DNA of 64,000 nucleotides, taken from the NCBI RefSeq assembly GCF_035989285.1, contig NZ_CP108513.1, positions 868,001 to 932,000 of the forward strand, written 5' to 3'. Origin of the DNA: Streptomyces sp. NBC_01235 (GTDB taxonomy: Bacteria; Actinomycetota; Actinomycetes; Streptomycetales; Streptomycetaceae). Positions 8,224 to 16,551 of this stretch are shown here, in pieces. Positions within the stretch are counted from its first letter, which is position 1; the number at the start of each line of letters is the position of its first letter. Under the pieces are notes generated by a model. The model worked only from the letters and a program-made list of their open reading frames with translations. It made no database searches and was not told the origin of the DNA. A program made the translations under genes and the position numbers.

Positions 8224-9921
8224 TCAGCGCTCGTGCACGACGTGGCCGTCGAACACCGTCAGGTCGACCTCGGCGTCCGTGATGGTGTGCGGGTCCCGGT
8301 CCAGCAGGGGGCGGTCCAGGACGCACAGGTCGGCGACCTTGCCGACCTCGATGGACCCCTTCCAGCCCTCGGCGAAGTCCTGTCGGGCCGGGTTGACCGT
8401 GTAGGAGCGCAGGGCCTCGGCCAGCGACACGCACTGCTCGGGACCGCTCTGCCTGCCGCTCGCCTTGGACTCGCGCAGCAGCATCGCGGTCACCCCCTGC
8501 CGCCAGTCGGGCCGCGTGATCGGCGCGTCGGAGCTGGCGCACACCGTCACCCCGGCCTCCACGGCGGACCGCACAGGCCACTGGTAGGCGGAGCGCTCGG
8601 GGCCGACGACCTCGTCCATCAGGTCGGAGATGGTCCACTTGATGGCCGGGTTCATGTTGACGCCGTAGCCGTGGGCGGCCAGCCTGGCGAGGCTGCGCGC
8701 GCCGATGAAGTCGCCGTGGATGACGTAGTGCCGGGCGTCGGGCCGCGGTGCGGCGGTGTTCGCGGCGACGAACGCGTCGACGACCTCGTCGATCGCCCGG
8801 TCGCCGGTGACGTGCACACCGAGCTGGAAGCCGGCCTCGTGGGCGACGCGGATCATCTCGCGCAGCTCCTCGCTGCGCAGCGCGGGCGTGTCGCCGTGTA
8901 CGCACAGCGCGCCGTGGCCGCCGTCGGCGTACGGCTCGTTCATCCACGCGGTGCGGTTGGGCGGCACGCCGTCGGCGAAGATCTTGACGCCGATGGCGTT
9001 CAGCAGGCGCGGGTCCGCCGACTCGGGACGGCGCAGTTCGGCCAGTCCCTTGCGCACGTCGTCGGCCGAGCCGCCCATCGGAGCGGGCAGCAGCAGGACG
9101 CTGACCCGGGCCTGGAGTTCGCCGTCGGCCGCGAGGTCGGCGTAGGCGGTCCAGTTGTCGGTGCTCAGCCCGCCGAAGAGGGAGGTGGCGCCGCCCGGGC
9201 CCAGGCCGGGCTCGGTGTAGCTGGTGATGCCGCGGGAGTGGAGTTCGCGCACCACGCCCTGGATGGCCTGCCGGCGCTGGTCGACGGTGGGCGAGGGCAG
9301 ACCGGCGTTGACGAGTTCCTGGGCGGCCTCGCGCAGGATGCCGGTGGGCCGGCCGTCGGGGTCGGTGTCGATGACGCCGCCGGGCGGGGGCACGCTGGCC
9401 GCGTCGATGCCGCAGTGACGCAGGGCGGCGCTGTTGACCCACACGAGGTGTGAGGAGAAGTGGGTCAGACAGACCGGGTTGTCGGGTGCGACGGCGTCCA
9501 GGTCCCTGCGGTGCGGGAAGCGCCGCGGGTCGGCGAGACACTCGGCCAGGTAGCCGCTGTCCCAGCCCAGCCCGATGATCCAGTCACCGGGCCGGGCCGT
9601 GCGAGCCGCCCGCCCCACGGCGTCGGCGATGTCGGCGATCGACCCGACCGCCGGGTGGCCGACGTCGAGGGCGAACGGCGGCTTGGTCATGCCGTACGCG
9701 GCACCGTGCAGGTGGGAGTCGTTGATGCCGGGCAGCACGGTCCGGCCGCCGAGTTCGACGAGCCGGGTGCCGGGTCCGGCCAGGGCGCGCATCTCCGTGT
9801 CACTGCCGACGGCGACGATGTCCCGGCCGCGCACGGCCACGCCCTCGGTCACGGTGAAGTCGCCGTCGACGGTCAGGACCTGGCCGCCGGTCAGGACGAG
9901 GGAGGGGGCGCTGTCGTTCAC
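8224..9921 (-). CDS. Amidohydrolase family protein (YtcJ / N-acyl-amino-acid deacylase-like)
   Basis: The 565-residue metal-dependent hydrolase begins with the usual small beta-sandwich (LVLTGGQVLTVDG), then the metal motif GRTVLPGINDSHLHG with His70 and His72, later HVTGDRAIDEVVDAF and a C-terminal SSDAPIT Asp. This is the YtcJ-like amidohydrolase_3 group, which hydrolyses C-N bonds of cyclic amides or N-acyl compounds. GTG 9921 has GAGAGGA in front. An ATG at 9969 would overlap the upstream permease stop by a few bases and is less likely. It is placed between an ABC importer and a luciferase-like oxidoreductase, which suggests breakdown of an imported amide or glycoside. The substrate is unknown. 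Confidence 0.85.
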   Translation of the reverse strand: MNDSAPSLVLTGGQVLTVDGDFTVTEGVAVRGRDIVAVGSDTEMRALAGPGTRLVELGGRTVLPGINDSHLHGAAYGMTKPPFALDVGHPAVGSIADIADAVGRAARTARPGDWIIGLGWDSGYLAECLADPRRFPHRRDLDAVAPDNPVCLTHFSSHLVWVNSAALRHCGIDAASVPPPGGVIDTDPDGRPTGILREAAQELVNAGLPSPTVDQRRQAIQGVVRELHSRGITSYTEPGLGPGGATSLFGGLSTDNWTAYADLAADGELQARVSVLLLPAPMGGSADDVRKGLAELRRPESADPRLLNAIGVKIFADGVPPNRTAWMNEPYADGGHGALCVHGDTPALRSEELREMIRVAHEAGFQLGVHVTGDRAIDEVVDAFVAANTAAPRPDARHYVIHGDFIGARSLARLAAHGYGVNMNPAIKWTISDLMDEVVGPERSAYQWPVRSAVEAGVTVCASSDAPITRPDWRQGVTAMLLRESKASGRQSGPEQCVSLAEALRSYTVNPARQDFAEGWKGSIEVGKVADLCVLDRPLLDRDPHTITDAEVDLTVFDGHVVHER

Positions 9922-9965
9922 TTGGGTCCTCTCGGAGTGGGGCGTCGGAATGTGGGGGGCGAGGG

Positions 9966-10982
9966 TCATCGGGTCAGGCGGGGGCCGAAGCAGGCGAGCG
10001 CCGCGCCCGCGACCAGGGCGGTGCCCTGGGCCATCTGCTGCCAGAACGTCGGCACACTCAGCAGTGTCAGGCCGTTCTGCAGACAGCCGAGGAACAGCAC
10101 GCCGAGCAGGACGCCGAAGACCGAACCGGAGCCGCCGGTGAGCGCGACGCCGCCGAGGAGCACGGCGGTGAGCACGGTCAGTTCGAATCCGGCCCCCGAG
10201 GTGCCCGCGACGACGCTGTCCAGCACCGACGCCTTGATCGCCCCGGCCAGGGCCGCGGCCACGCCCGTGACGACGAACAGCGCGAACGGCGTACGGCGGA
10301 CGCCGACGCCGGAGAGGTAGGCGGCCTCCCGGTTGACGCCGATCGCGAAGACGTGCCGTCCGGCCGGGGTGAGCGCCAGGAACAGCGCGCCCGCGACGAG
10401 AACGAGAGCGGCGAGGACGACCGGCGCGTCTATCCCGGCGATCCGTGACCCGCCGAGCCAGGCGAACCCGGAGCCGAAACCGCTCAGCGGCAGCGGAAAG
10501 AGCTGCTGCGCGAAGCCGCGTACCGCCGTCAGCATGCCCAGCGTCACGATGAACGCGGACAGCCCCAGGTAGCAGCAGAGCACGCCGTTCACGGCGCCGA
10601 CCGCAGCCCCCGCCGCCAGCGCGCCGAGCACGGCGACGACCGGCTGCTGGTGCTGCTGGCCGGCGAGCCAGCCGGCCACCAGTCCGCCGAGGGCCAGGGT
10701 GGAGCCGACCGAGAGGTCGAGGTAGCCGCTGATGACCAGCAGGGCCAGCGGGACGGCCACGATGGCGAGGGTGGCGGCGTCGGTGGCGATCCCGCGCAGG
10801 TTGCCGGCGTCCAGGAAGCTGCTGGTCGTCAGCTGGAAGACCAGCACCATCACGGCGAGCACGAGGAGCAGCGGATGCCGCCGGACGGCGGTCAGCGCGG
10901 TGTCCGCCGCCGTGCGCGGGGACGGCGGGACGCGGCCGGCGGAGGCGGGGGTCGGGGTCGAGGGGGTGGTCGCGGTGGTCAT
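9966..10982 (-). CDS. Ribose-type (CUT2) ABC transporter permease
   Basis: The 338-residue membrane protein has about 8-10 transmembrane segments and the RbsC/BPD_transp_2 blocks ISGYLDLSVGSTLALGGLV and ALTGGSGSVFGVLLGVL. It forms the channel of a high-affinity sugar-type importer. ATG 10982 overlaps the stop of the upstream ATPase gene by 4 bases (ATGA), so the two are coupled. The neighbours are not sugar enzymes, so the imported compound may be a nucleoside, heterocycle or N-substituted sugar rather than a simple hexose; this is inference. Confidence 0.9.
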   Translation of the reverse strand: MTTATTPSTPTPASAGRVPPSPRTAADTALTAVRRHPLLLVLAVMVLVFQLTTSSFLDAGNLRGIATDAATLAIVAVPLALLVISGYLDLSVGSTLALGGLVAGWLAGQQHQQPVVAVLGALAAGAAVGAVNGVLCCYLGLSAFIVTLGMLTAVRGFAQQLFPLPLSGFGSGFAWLGGSRIAGIDAPVVLAALVLVAGALFLALTPAGRHVFAIGVNREAAYLSGVGVRRTPFALFVVTGVAAALAGAIKASVLDSVVAGTSGAGFELTVLTAVLLGGVALTGGSGSVFGVLLGVLFLGCLQNGLTLLSVPTFWQQMAQGTALVAGAALACFGPRLTR

Positions 10983-12607
10983 GCCGCTCCTTCCGAGGTC
11001 GGGGCCGCCGTGTGGTCGGCTTCGTGGACGGCCGAGAGCAGGGCGGCCTCGGTGAGTTCGCCGCCGGACAGCTCGCCGACGACACGTCCGGCGGCGACGA
11101 TCAGGCAGCGGTGGGCGAGCGCGACGACCTCCTCGGGGTCGCTGGAGGCGAACAGGACGGCCGTGCCCCGCTGTTCGGCCAGTGCGGACACCACCTGGTA
11201 GATCTCCTGCCGGGCGCCCACGTCGACACCCTGGGTGGGCTCGTCGAGGAGCAGGACGTCGACGTCGCGCGCCTCGTTGGTCCACCGGCCGAGGACGATT
11301 TTCTGCTGGTTCCCGCCGGAGAAGGCGGCCACCGGCAGCCGGGGGACGGCCGGACGCAGGCCCACGGCGTCGGACAGGGCGCCGAAGATCCGCCGCTCGG
11401 CGCGGAGCGCCCGCACTCCGCGGCGGGCGAGGGTGCGTACGGACGGGAGCAGTGCGTTGTCCTGCGCGCTCAGCACCGGGAACACCGCCTGTCGGCGTCT
11501 GTCCCCGGGGACGAGGGCCAGGCCTGCGGCGAGGGCGTCTGCGGGGCGTTTGGCTGTGACGGTGCGGTCGCCCACGCGGATGGTTCCGCCCGAGGCGGGG
11601 CGCCTTGCGAAGAGGGTTTCCAGGATGCGGGTGCGGCCTGCGCCGATGAGGCCGTACAGCCCTACGATCTCGCCCTCGGCGACGGCCAGGTCGACGGGGC
11701 CGAAGCCGGGGCCTTGCAGGGCTGTCACGGTGAGGCGGGGTTGGCGGGGGCGCCTCCGGGGTGGGGGCTGCTTGTTGTCGGGCGGCCATACGGTGGTTTG
11801 TGGCTGGTCGCGCCCACGCGGCGGAGCCGCGTATGTACACGGCCCGCGCCCCTCGGGTCGGTCCCCTGGGCCGTGCTCAAGAGAAGCCGCTCCGGCTATC
11901 GCCTCCACCAGGTCCCTCCTTGTCTGTCCTGACGCCGTCGACCTATGGCTGACTCGGCCGTCCCGCAGGACCGTCACCGCGTCCGCCAGGCGTTCCACCT
12001 CGGCGAGCAGGTGGGTGACGTACACGATGGCCAGGCCCTGGGTGCGCAGGTGTTCCACGCGTTCGGCGAGGGCGTCGCTCTCGGCCCCGGACAGGGCGGC
12101 GGTGGGCTCGTCGAGGACCAGCACCGAGGCGCTGCGGCTCAGCGCCTTGGCGATCTCCACCAACTGTCTTTGTCCCATGGGGAGTTCACCCACGCGGTCG
12201 CTCGGTGAGCAGGTCGCCGCGACCCGTTCCAGCAGGCCCGCCGCCACCTCCTCCTGGGCGCGGCGGTGGACCGTTCCGTACCGGGTCCACTCCTGGCCGA
12301 GGAAGATGTTCTCGGCCACCGTGAGGGAGTCGACGACGCTGAGCGTCTGGAAGATGATCGCCACACCGGCGGCGATCGACTCGCGCGGACTGAGCCGGGT
12401 GTAGGAGGTCCCGCCCACCTCCATCGTGCCGGCGTCCGGCGGGTAGGCGCCGCCGAGGCATTTGATCAGGGTGGACTTGCCGGCGCCGTTGTGGCCGAGG
12501 AGCGCGTGCACCTGGCCCGCCGGGACGGTGAGGTCGACGCCGTCCAGTGCGCGGACGCCGCCGAAGGACTTGCCGAGGCCGCGGATGCGGAGGGTCGGTT
12601 CCGTCAT
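10979..12607 (-). CDS. Ribose-type (RbsA/MglA-like) ABC transporter ATP-binding protein with two ATPase domains
   Basis: The 542-residue protein has two NBDs. The first has Walker A GHNGAGKST (residues 38-46), signature LPMGQRQLVEIAKALS and Walker B VLVLDEPTAALS. The second has GLYGLIGAGRTR, signature FSGGNQQKIVLGRW and LLLDEPTQGVD. Between them, roughly residues 238-289, is a Pro/Arg-rich stretch (PPRGRDQPQTTVWPPDNKQP and following) that is unlike any RbsA linker. At DNA level it looks like a common Streptomyces intergenic repeat read in frame. The gene is coupled to the permease by a 4-base overlap and follows the binding-protein gene closely. Confidence 0.9.
   Translation of the reverse strand: MTEPTLRIRGLGKSFGGVRALDGVDLTVPAGQVHALLGHNGAGKSTLIKCLGGAYPPDAGTMEVGGTSYTRLSPRESIAAGVAIIFQTLSVVDSLTVAENIFLGQEWTRYGTVHRRAQEEVAAGLLERVAATCSPSDRVGELPMGQRQLVEIAKALSRSASVLVLDEPTAALSGAESDALAERVEHLRTQGLAIVYVTHLLAEVERLADAVTVLRDGRVSHRSTASGQTRRDLVEAIAGAASLEHGPGDRPEGRGPCTYAAPPRGRDQPQTTVWPPDNKQPPPRRRPRQPRLTVTALQGPGFGPVDLAVAEGEIVGLYGLIGAGRTRILETLFARRPASGGTIRVGDRTVTAKRPADALAAGLALVPGDRRRQAVFPVLSAQDNALLPSVRTLARRGVRALRAERRIFGALSDAVGLRPAVPRLPVAAFSGGNQQKIVLGRWTNEARDVDVLLLDEPTQGVDVGARQEIYQVVSALAEQRGTAVLFASSDPEEVVALAHRCLIVAAGRVVGELSGGELTEAALLSAVHEADHTAAPTSEGAA
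11740..11890. repeat. REP-like Streptomyces intergenic repeat inside the ATPase gene
   Basis: The plus strand reads ...GGTTTGTGGCTGGTCGCGCC then CACGCGGCGGAGCCGCGTAT and GTACACGGCCCGCGCCCCTC. I recall this word order (GTGGCTGGTCGCGCCCACGCGGCGGAGCCGC) as a frequently repeated intergenic sequence of Streptomyces genomes; that recollection cannot be checked here. Here it lies wholly within an open reading frame and encodes the interdomain linker of the ABC ATPase. The limits given are approximate. Confidence 0.55.
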
Positions 12608-12616
12608 GGCGGGCCC

Positions 12617-13654
12617 CTAGGAGTTCTGGGCGAGGAGGGAGTCGATGCGCGCGCTGTCGCCGTGGCCGACGAGGGTGATGGGGACCTGGACACTCGGGTT
12701 CGCCTTGCCCGCGGCGACCGCGAGGGGGACGTCGACGATGGCGTTCGCCATGTCCTGCGGCGCCAGGGCGGCCGACGCGCGGTAGAAGGTGCCCTGCTTG
12801 ATCGCCAGGAGGGAGGGGGCCGCGCCGTCCTGCCCGCCGACGAAGGTCTTGGCGTCGGCCGTCGTGCGGCCCGTCTGCTGGAGCGCCTTGAACCCGCCGT
12901 AGGCGGCGGCGTCCGTGACGCCGAGGATGAGGTTGAGATCGGGGTGCTTGGCGAGGACGGCACGGGACTTCGACAGTCCGGTGTCCGGGTCGATGGCCTG
13001 CTCCTGGGCGACCACGTCGACGCCGGGCGCCGCCTTGGTGAAGGCGTCGATCATTCCCTTGGTGCGCTCGCGGCCGAGCTGGATCGTGCCGTCCGTCAGG
13101 AACGCGATCTTCCCCTTGCCGCCGAGCTCGTCGTTGGCCCACTTGGCCGCCGCCTCCCCGAGGAGGGTGCCGCCCTTGAGGAAGCTGAACTGGATGTCGG
13201 CGCTCTGGTGTTCCAGCGATCCGCCGTATGTCACCCAGATCAGCCCCGCGTCGAGCGCGGCCTTGGCGATCGACTCGGTCGCCTCGAAGACCATGGGGAA
13301 GGACACGATGGCCGGCATCTTCTGGGAGACCCACGTGTTCAGGTTGGTGGCCTGGGTGTCGGCGCTGCCGGCGTCGCTCGTGGTCAGCAGGGAGACGTCG
13401 TGTTTCTTCGCGGCGGCGGAGGAGAGCTTGACCAGCGTCGAGTAGAGCGGGATCTGGGTGAAGGGGTAGTCGAGGCCGATCCTGGTGAGGGTCTTCGGTG
13501 CGTCCGCCGAGGCTCCCGCGGCCTGCGCGGAGCTCCCGCCCTCGTTCGGCGCCGAGCAGCCCGCGGTGCCCAGGAGCGTGGCGGCGAGGGTCCCGCCGGA
13601 CAGGGCGAGGAACTGCCGGCGTGAGGCCGGGGAGGGGGACGGGAATCTGCTCAT
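12617..13654 (-). CDS. ABC transporter sugar-type substrate-binding lipoprotein
   Basis: The 345-residue protein starts with a twin-arginine-like lipoprotein signal (ASRRQFLALSGGTLAATLLG, Cys in TAGC). A periplasmic-binding-protein type I fold follows, as in RbsB: LDYPFTQIPLYSTLVKLSS, later FLTDGTIQLGRERTKGMIDA and a NLILGVTDAAAYG hinge. ATG 13654 has GGAGAG in front. It is first in the operon with the ATPase, permease, amidohydrolase and luciferase-like genes, and is divergent from a LuxR regulator. The ligand is unknown. Confidence 0.9.
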   Translation of the reverse strand: MSRFPSPSPASRRQFLALSGGTLAATLLGTAGCSAPNEGGSSAQAAGASADAPKTLTRIGLDYPFTQIPLYSTLVKLSSAAAKKHDVSLLTTSDAGSADTQATNLNTWVSQKMPAIVSFPMVFEATESIAKAALDAGLIWVTYGGSLEHQSADIQFSFLKGGTLLGEAAAKWANDELGGKGKIAFLTDGTIQLGRERTKGMIDAFTKAAPGVDVVAQEQAIDPDTGLSKSRAVLAKHPDLNLILGVTDAAAYGGFKALQQTGRTTADAKTFVGGQDGAAPSLLAIKQGTFYRASAALAPQDMANAIVDVPLAVAAGKANPSVQVPITLVGHGDSARIDSLLAQNS

Positions 13655-13845
13655 GGCGGCGCTCTCCGAGGAATGTGGCCCGGCCCTGCTGGCATCGGGC
13701 GTCCGGCTGTGCCGAACAGGAAAGACCCGGGCGTCGCGCACCGCCATCCGTACAAATACCGACGGGGTGACGGGCCTGGTGGTCATCGGCGGACATCCGG
13801 TCACGAAACGGTGAACGACTTGTCCGGCCGCCCGAAGCGCCATAC

Positions 13846-13861
13846 CGTTAGGGACCAAACG
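13846..13861. promoter_or_regulatory. Operator-like motif between binding-protein gene and LuxR gene
   Basis: CGTTAGGGACCAAACG, followed by ACATTCC, lies 33 bases before the LuxR ATG. It is the third copy of the motif seen at 1213 and 3629. The wider context ATAxCGTTxGGxACCAAAxGA is shared with the 3629 copy. Confidence 0.5.
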
Positions 13862-13893
13862 ACATTCCTGGTCGTGGGTTCCCGGAGGCGCGC

Positions 13894-14931
13894 ATGATCA
13901 GCCACCAGCAGCTCGCGGCGGCCACCCGCATCGGCATGCTCACCCGCGAACGCGACACCGTCTCGGCCTGCGCCCAGGCGCTGCACGAACTCGCCCGCGC
14001 CCTCCCGCTCGACGCGGCGACACTGCTGACGATCGATCCGATCACCGGCACGCATGTGCAGATCGCGGGCATCGGCTACCCGGCCGGGACGTCCGAGGCG
14101 CTGGCCGCCGAGTTCGCCTCGACGCCCTGGTACGCCAACGTCGTCCGGCAGACGCTGCCCCCGTCCATCACCGAGGACGTCGAGGACATGACGTCCGGCG
14201 GGCAGCGCTTCCGCAACGGCTGGTTCTACGCCGAGCGGGTCCGCCCCGCCGGCTTCCGGGACGCGCTGACCGGCGCCCTGCGCCACGACGGCCGGCTGGT
14301 CGGCCTGGTCAACCTCTCCGTCGAGGGGACGGGCGCGTACGACACGGAGGCGCGACAGCTGCTCGCCTCGATCCTGCCCGCCCTGGGCGTCCTCGCCGAC
14401 CCGACGGCCCACACCGGTGACGTCCATGACCTTCCGGCCGGGGCGGGCGCGAACCTCGTCACGGCCCAGGGCGTCATCGACCTGCCGGGCCGCGAGGCCG
14501 CCAAGGTACTGGCGGACGACGAATTCGGTTGCCTGGTCCGGGCGTTCACCGCCTCGGGCGGCCTGCGGCTACGGGCACTGTGGCCAGTGGGGCGCGACTG
14601 GCACCGAGTGGTCCTGCGCCGGTGCACGCAGGGGTCGCCGATCGCGCGGGAGGCGGTCCTGGTGACGGAGACGCCCACCGACCTGCCGTACGGCCTGAGT
14701 CCGCGCGAACTGGAGGTGCTCACCCGGGCCGCCCGCGGCCAGACCAACCAGGCCATCGCACAGGCCCTGTTCCTGTCCCCGCGGACCGTGCACAGCCATA
14801 TCGAGCACCTGCTCCGCAAGACCGGCAGCGCCTCCCGCGCCGAGGCCACGGCACTCGCGCTGCGGGACGGTCTGCTGCGGCCCACGACGGAGGACCTGGA
14901 GCACTTCGTCGAGCGGATCCCGGCCGGTTGA
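13894..14931 (+). CDS. LuxR family regulator with N-terminal GAF-like domain
   Basis: The 345-residue protein has a GAF-like sensor region at about residues 20-180 (LDAATLLTIDPITGTHVQIA, later LVGLVNLSVEGTGAYDTEAR) and a C-terminal LuxR helix-turn-helix at about 268-330 (LSPRELEVLTRAARGQTNQA, then LSPRTVHSHIEHLLRKTGS). No phospho-acceptor receiver domain is present. The gene is divergent from the ABC/amidohydrolase operon, with about 240 bases between, and is the obvious candidate to control it. The motif at 13846 lies in its own promoter. Confidence 0.88.
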   Translation: MISHQQLAAATRIGMLTRERDTVSACAQALHELARALPLDAATLLTIDPITGTHVQIAGIGYPAGTSEALAAEFASTPWYANVVRQTLPPSITEDVEDMTSGGQRFRNGWFYAERVRPAGFRDALTGALRHDGRLVGLVNLSVEGTGAYDTEARQLLASILPALGVLADPTAHTGDVHDLPAGAGANLVTAQGVIDLPGREAAKVLADDEFGCLVRAFTASGGLRLRALWPVGRDWHRVVLRRCTQGSPIAREAVLVTETPTDLPYGLSPRELEVLTRAARGQTNQAIAQALFLSPRTVHSHIEHLLRKTGSASRAEATALALRDGLLRPTTEDLEHFVERIPAG

Positions 14932-14952
14932 GAGCCGGTTGAGAGCGCACGC

Positions 14953-16317
14953 TCAGGTGCTCTCCGGCCGCCCCGCGAGGTCGGCGGCCCAGAACGCGCC
15001 GTCCGGGTAGCGGTATTCGGCGAGGGACTCGGGGTGCATGGCGGCGGAGAAGCCGGGGGTGAGCGGGGCCGTGTAGTGGCCGTCACGGATCACCACGGGT
15101 GCGGTGAAGTGTTCGTGGAGGTGGTCGACGTACTCGATGACCCGGTTCTCGGTGGTGCCGGACAGGGCCAGGTAGTCGAACATCGCGAGGTGCTGCACGA
15201 GTTCGCACAGGCCGACACCGCCGGCGTGCGGGCAGACCGGCAATCCGAACCTCGCGGCGAGCAGCAGGATCGCGAGGTTCTCGTTGACTCCGCCGACGCG
15301 GGCCGCGTCGATCTGGAGGACGTCGATGGCGCCGGCCTGGAGGAGTTGCTTGAAGACGATGCGGTTCTGCACGTGTTCGCCGGTGGCGACCTTCACGGGG
15401 GCGACGCCCCGGCGGACGGCGGCGTGGCCGAGGATGTCGTCGGGGCTGGTGGGCTCCTCGATCCAGTACGGGTCGAACTCGGCGAGCGCGCGGGTCCATG
15501 CGACGGCCTCGCCGATGTTCCAGCGCTGGTTGGCGTCGACGGCGATGCGCACGCCGGGGCCGACGGCGGCGCGGGCGGTGCGCAGTCGCCGGAGGTCGTC
15601 GTCGAGGTCGGCGCCCACTTTGAGCTTGATCTGGGTGAAGCCGTCGGCGACGGCCTGCTTGGCGAGGCGGGTGAGCTTCTCGTCGGAGTAGCCGAGCCAG
15701 CCGGGCGAGGTGGTGTAGCCGGGGTAGCCGCGCTCCAGCAGCGCCGCCTCGCGCTCGGCCAGCCCGCCGCGCCCGTCCCGCAGCAGGGTGAGGGCGTCCT
15801 CCGGGGTGAGGGCGTCGGCGATGTAGCGGAAGTCGACCTGGGCGACCAGCCACTCGGGTTCGGCGTGGGCGAGCAGTCGCCACAGCGGCTGGCCGGCGCG
15901 TTTGGCGGCGAGGTCCCACACCGCGTTCACCACCGCGCCGACGGCCATGTGCATCACGCCCTTCTCGGGGCCGAGCCAGCGCAGCTGGCTGTCCCCGATC
16001 AGGTCGCGGCTCAACGAGCCCGGGTCGGCGCACAGTTCGGCCACGGACCGTCCCAGGACGTGGGGCCGCAGGGCCGCGATCGCGGCGACCTGGACATCGT
16101 TGCCGCGTCCGATGGTGAAGGTGAAGCCGTGGCCTTCGAGCCCGTCGCCGGCGTCTGTGCGCAGCACGACATAGGCGGCGGAGTAGTCGGGGTCCGGGTT
16201 CATCGCGTCGGAGCCGTCCAGTTCCCGCGAGGTGGGGAAGCGGACGTCATGGGTGTCCACCGCGATGATCCGGGCGGGGGTTGCGGTCAAGGGGGCGCCC
16301 TTCTTGCTTGACGGCAC
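14953..16317 (-). CDS. fucD: L-fuconate dehydratase (enolase superfamily)
   Basis: The protein is 454 residues from GTG 16317. The N-terminal block [20 protein letters not shown] is characteristic of L-fuconate dehydratase. Enolase-superfamily residues follow: Lys in [11 protein letters not shown], metal ligands in [16 protein letters not shown] and ATGEHVQNR, and His in VCPHAGGVG. It removes water from L-fuconate to give 2-keto-3-deoxy-L-fuconate in the non-phosphorylating fucose pathway. An alternative TTG start at 16290 ([11 protein letters not shown], weak AAGAAGG ribosome site) is equally plausible. It is divergent from an ABC operon with a GntR regulator, and two shared palindromes lie between them. 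Confidence 0.88.
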   Translation of the reverse strand: MPSSKKGAPLTATPARIIAVDTHDVRFPTSRELDGSDAMNPDPDYSAAYVVLRTDAGDGLEGHGFTFTIGRGNDVQVAAIAALRPHVLGRSVAELCADPGSLSRDLIGDSQLRWLGPEKGVMHMAVGAVVNAVWDLAAKRAGQPLWRLLAHAEPEWLVAQVDFRYIADALTPEDALTLLRDGRGGLAEREAALLERGYPGYTTSPGWLGYSDEKLTRLAKQAVADGFTQIKLKVGADLDDDLRRLRTARAAVGPGVRIAVDANQRWNIGEAVAWTRALAEFDPYWIEEPTSPDDILGHAAVRRGVAPVKVATGEHVQNRIVFKQLLQAGAIDVLQIDAARVGGVNENLAILLLAARFGLPVCPHAGGVGLCELVQHLAMFDYLALSGTTENRVIEYVDHLHEHFTAPVVIRDGHYTAPLTPGFSAAMHPESLAEYRYPDGAFWAADLAGRPEST

Positions 16318-16336
16318 TCATTCATCGGAGGAATGA
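16318..16336. promoter_or_regulatory. Palindromic operator, copy 1 (fuconate dehydratase side)
   Basis: TCATTCATCGGAGGAATGA is an inverted repeat TCATTC-N7-GAATGA directly before the GTG of the fuconate dehydratase gene. Its core ATTCATCGGAGGAAT differs by one base from the copy at 16461. The form fits a FadR/GntR-type dimer, and a GntR gene ends the divergent operon. Confidence 0.65.
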
Positions 16337-16460
16337 CAGAACTGCGACTTTAGGCGCAGCGCGACTCCGTGACAACACCCCCAAGAAGCCCTTCGATTCG
16401 TTCGATGACGACCCCTTGTCAGCACGGGCAACGCCGTCGTAACGTCCTCGACGTTCGAGA

Positions 16461-16475
16461 TACATCGGAGGAATC
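16461..16475. promoter_or_regulatory. Palindromic operator, copy 2 (ABC operon side)
   Basis: The sequence is TACATCGGAGGAATC, with A at 16460. Positions 16460-16474 read ATACATCGGAGGAAT, 14 of 15 identical to copy 1. It lies about 77 bases before the binding-protein ATG. The two copies, one near each divergent start, suggest joint control of both transcription units. Confidence 0.6.
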
Positions 16476-16551
16476 AGATTCAGCGTCCTCCTCCTCTCCC
16501 CCTCCCCCACCCTGCGCGGCTCCCAGCCCTGGCTAAGGAGACAACCCGGCC

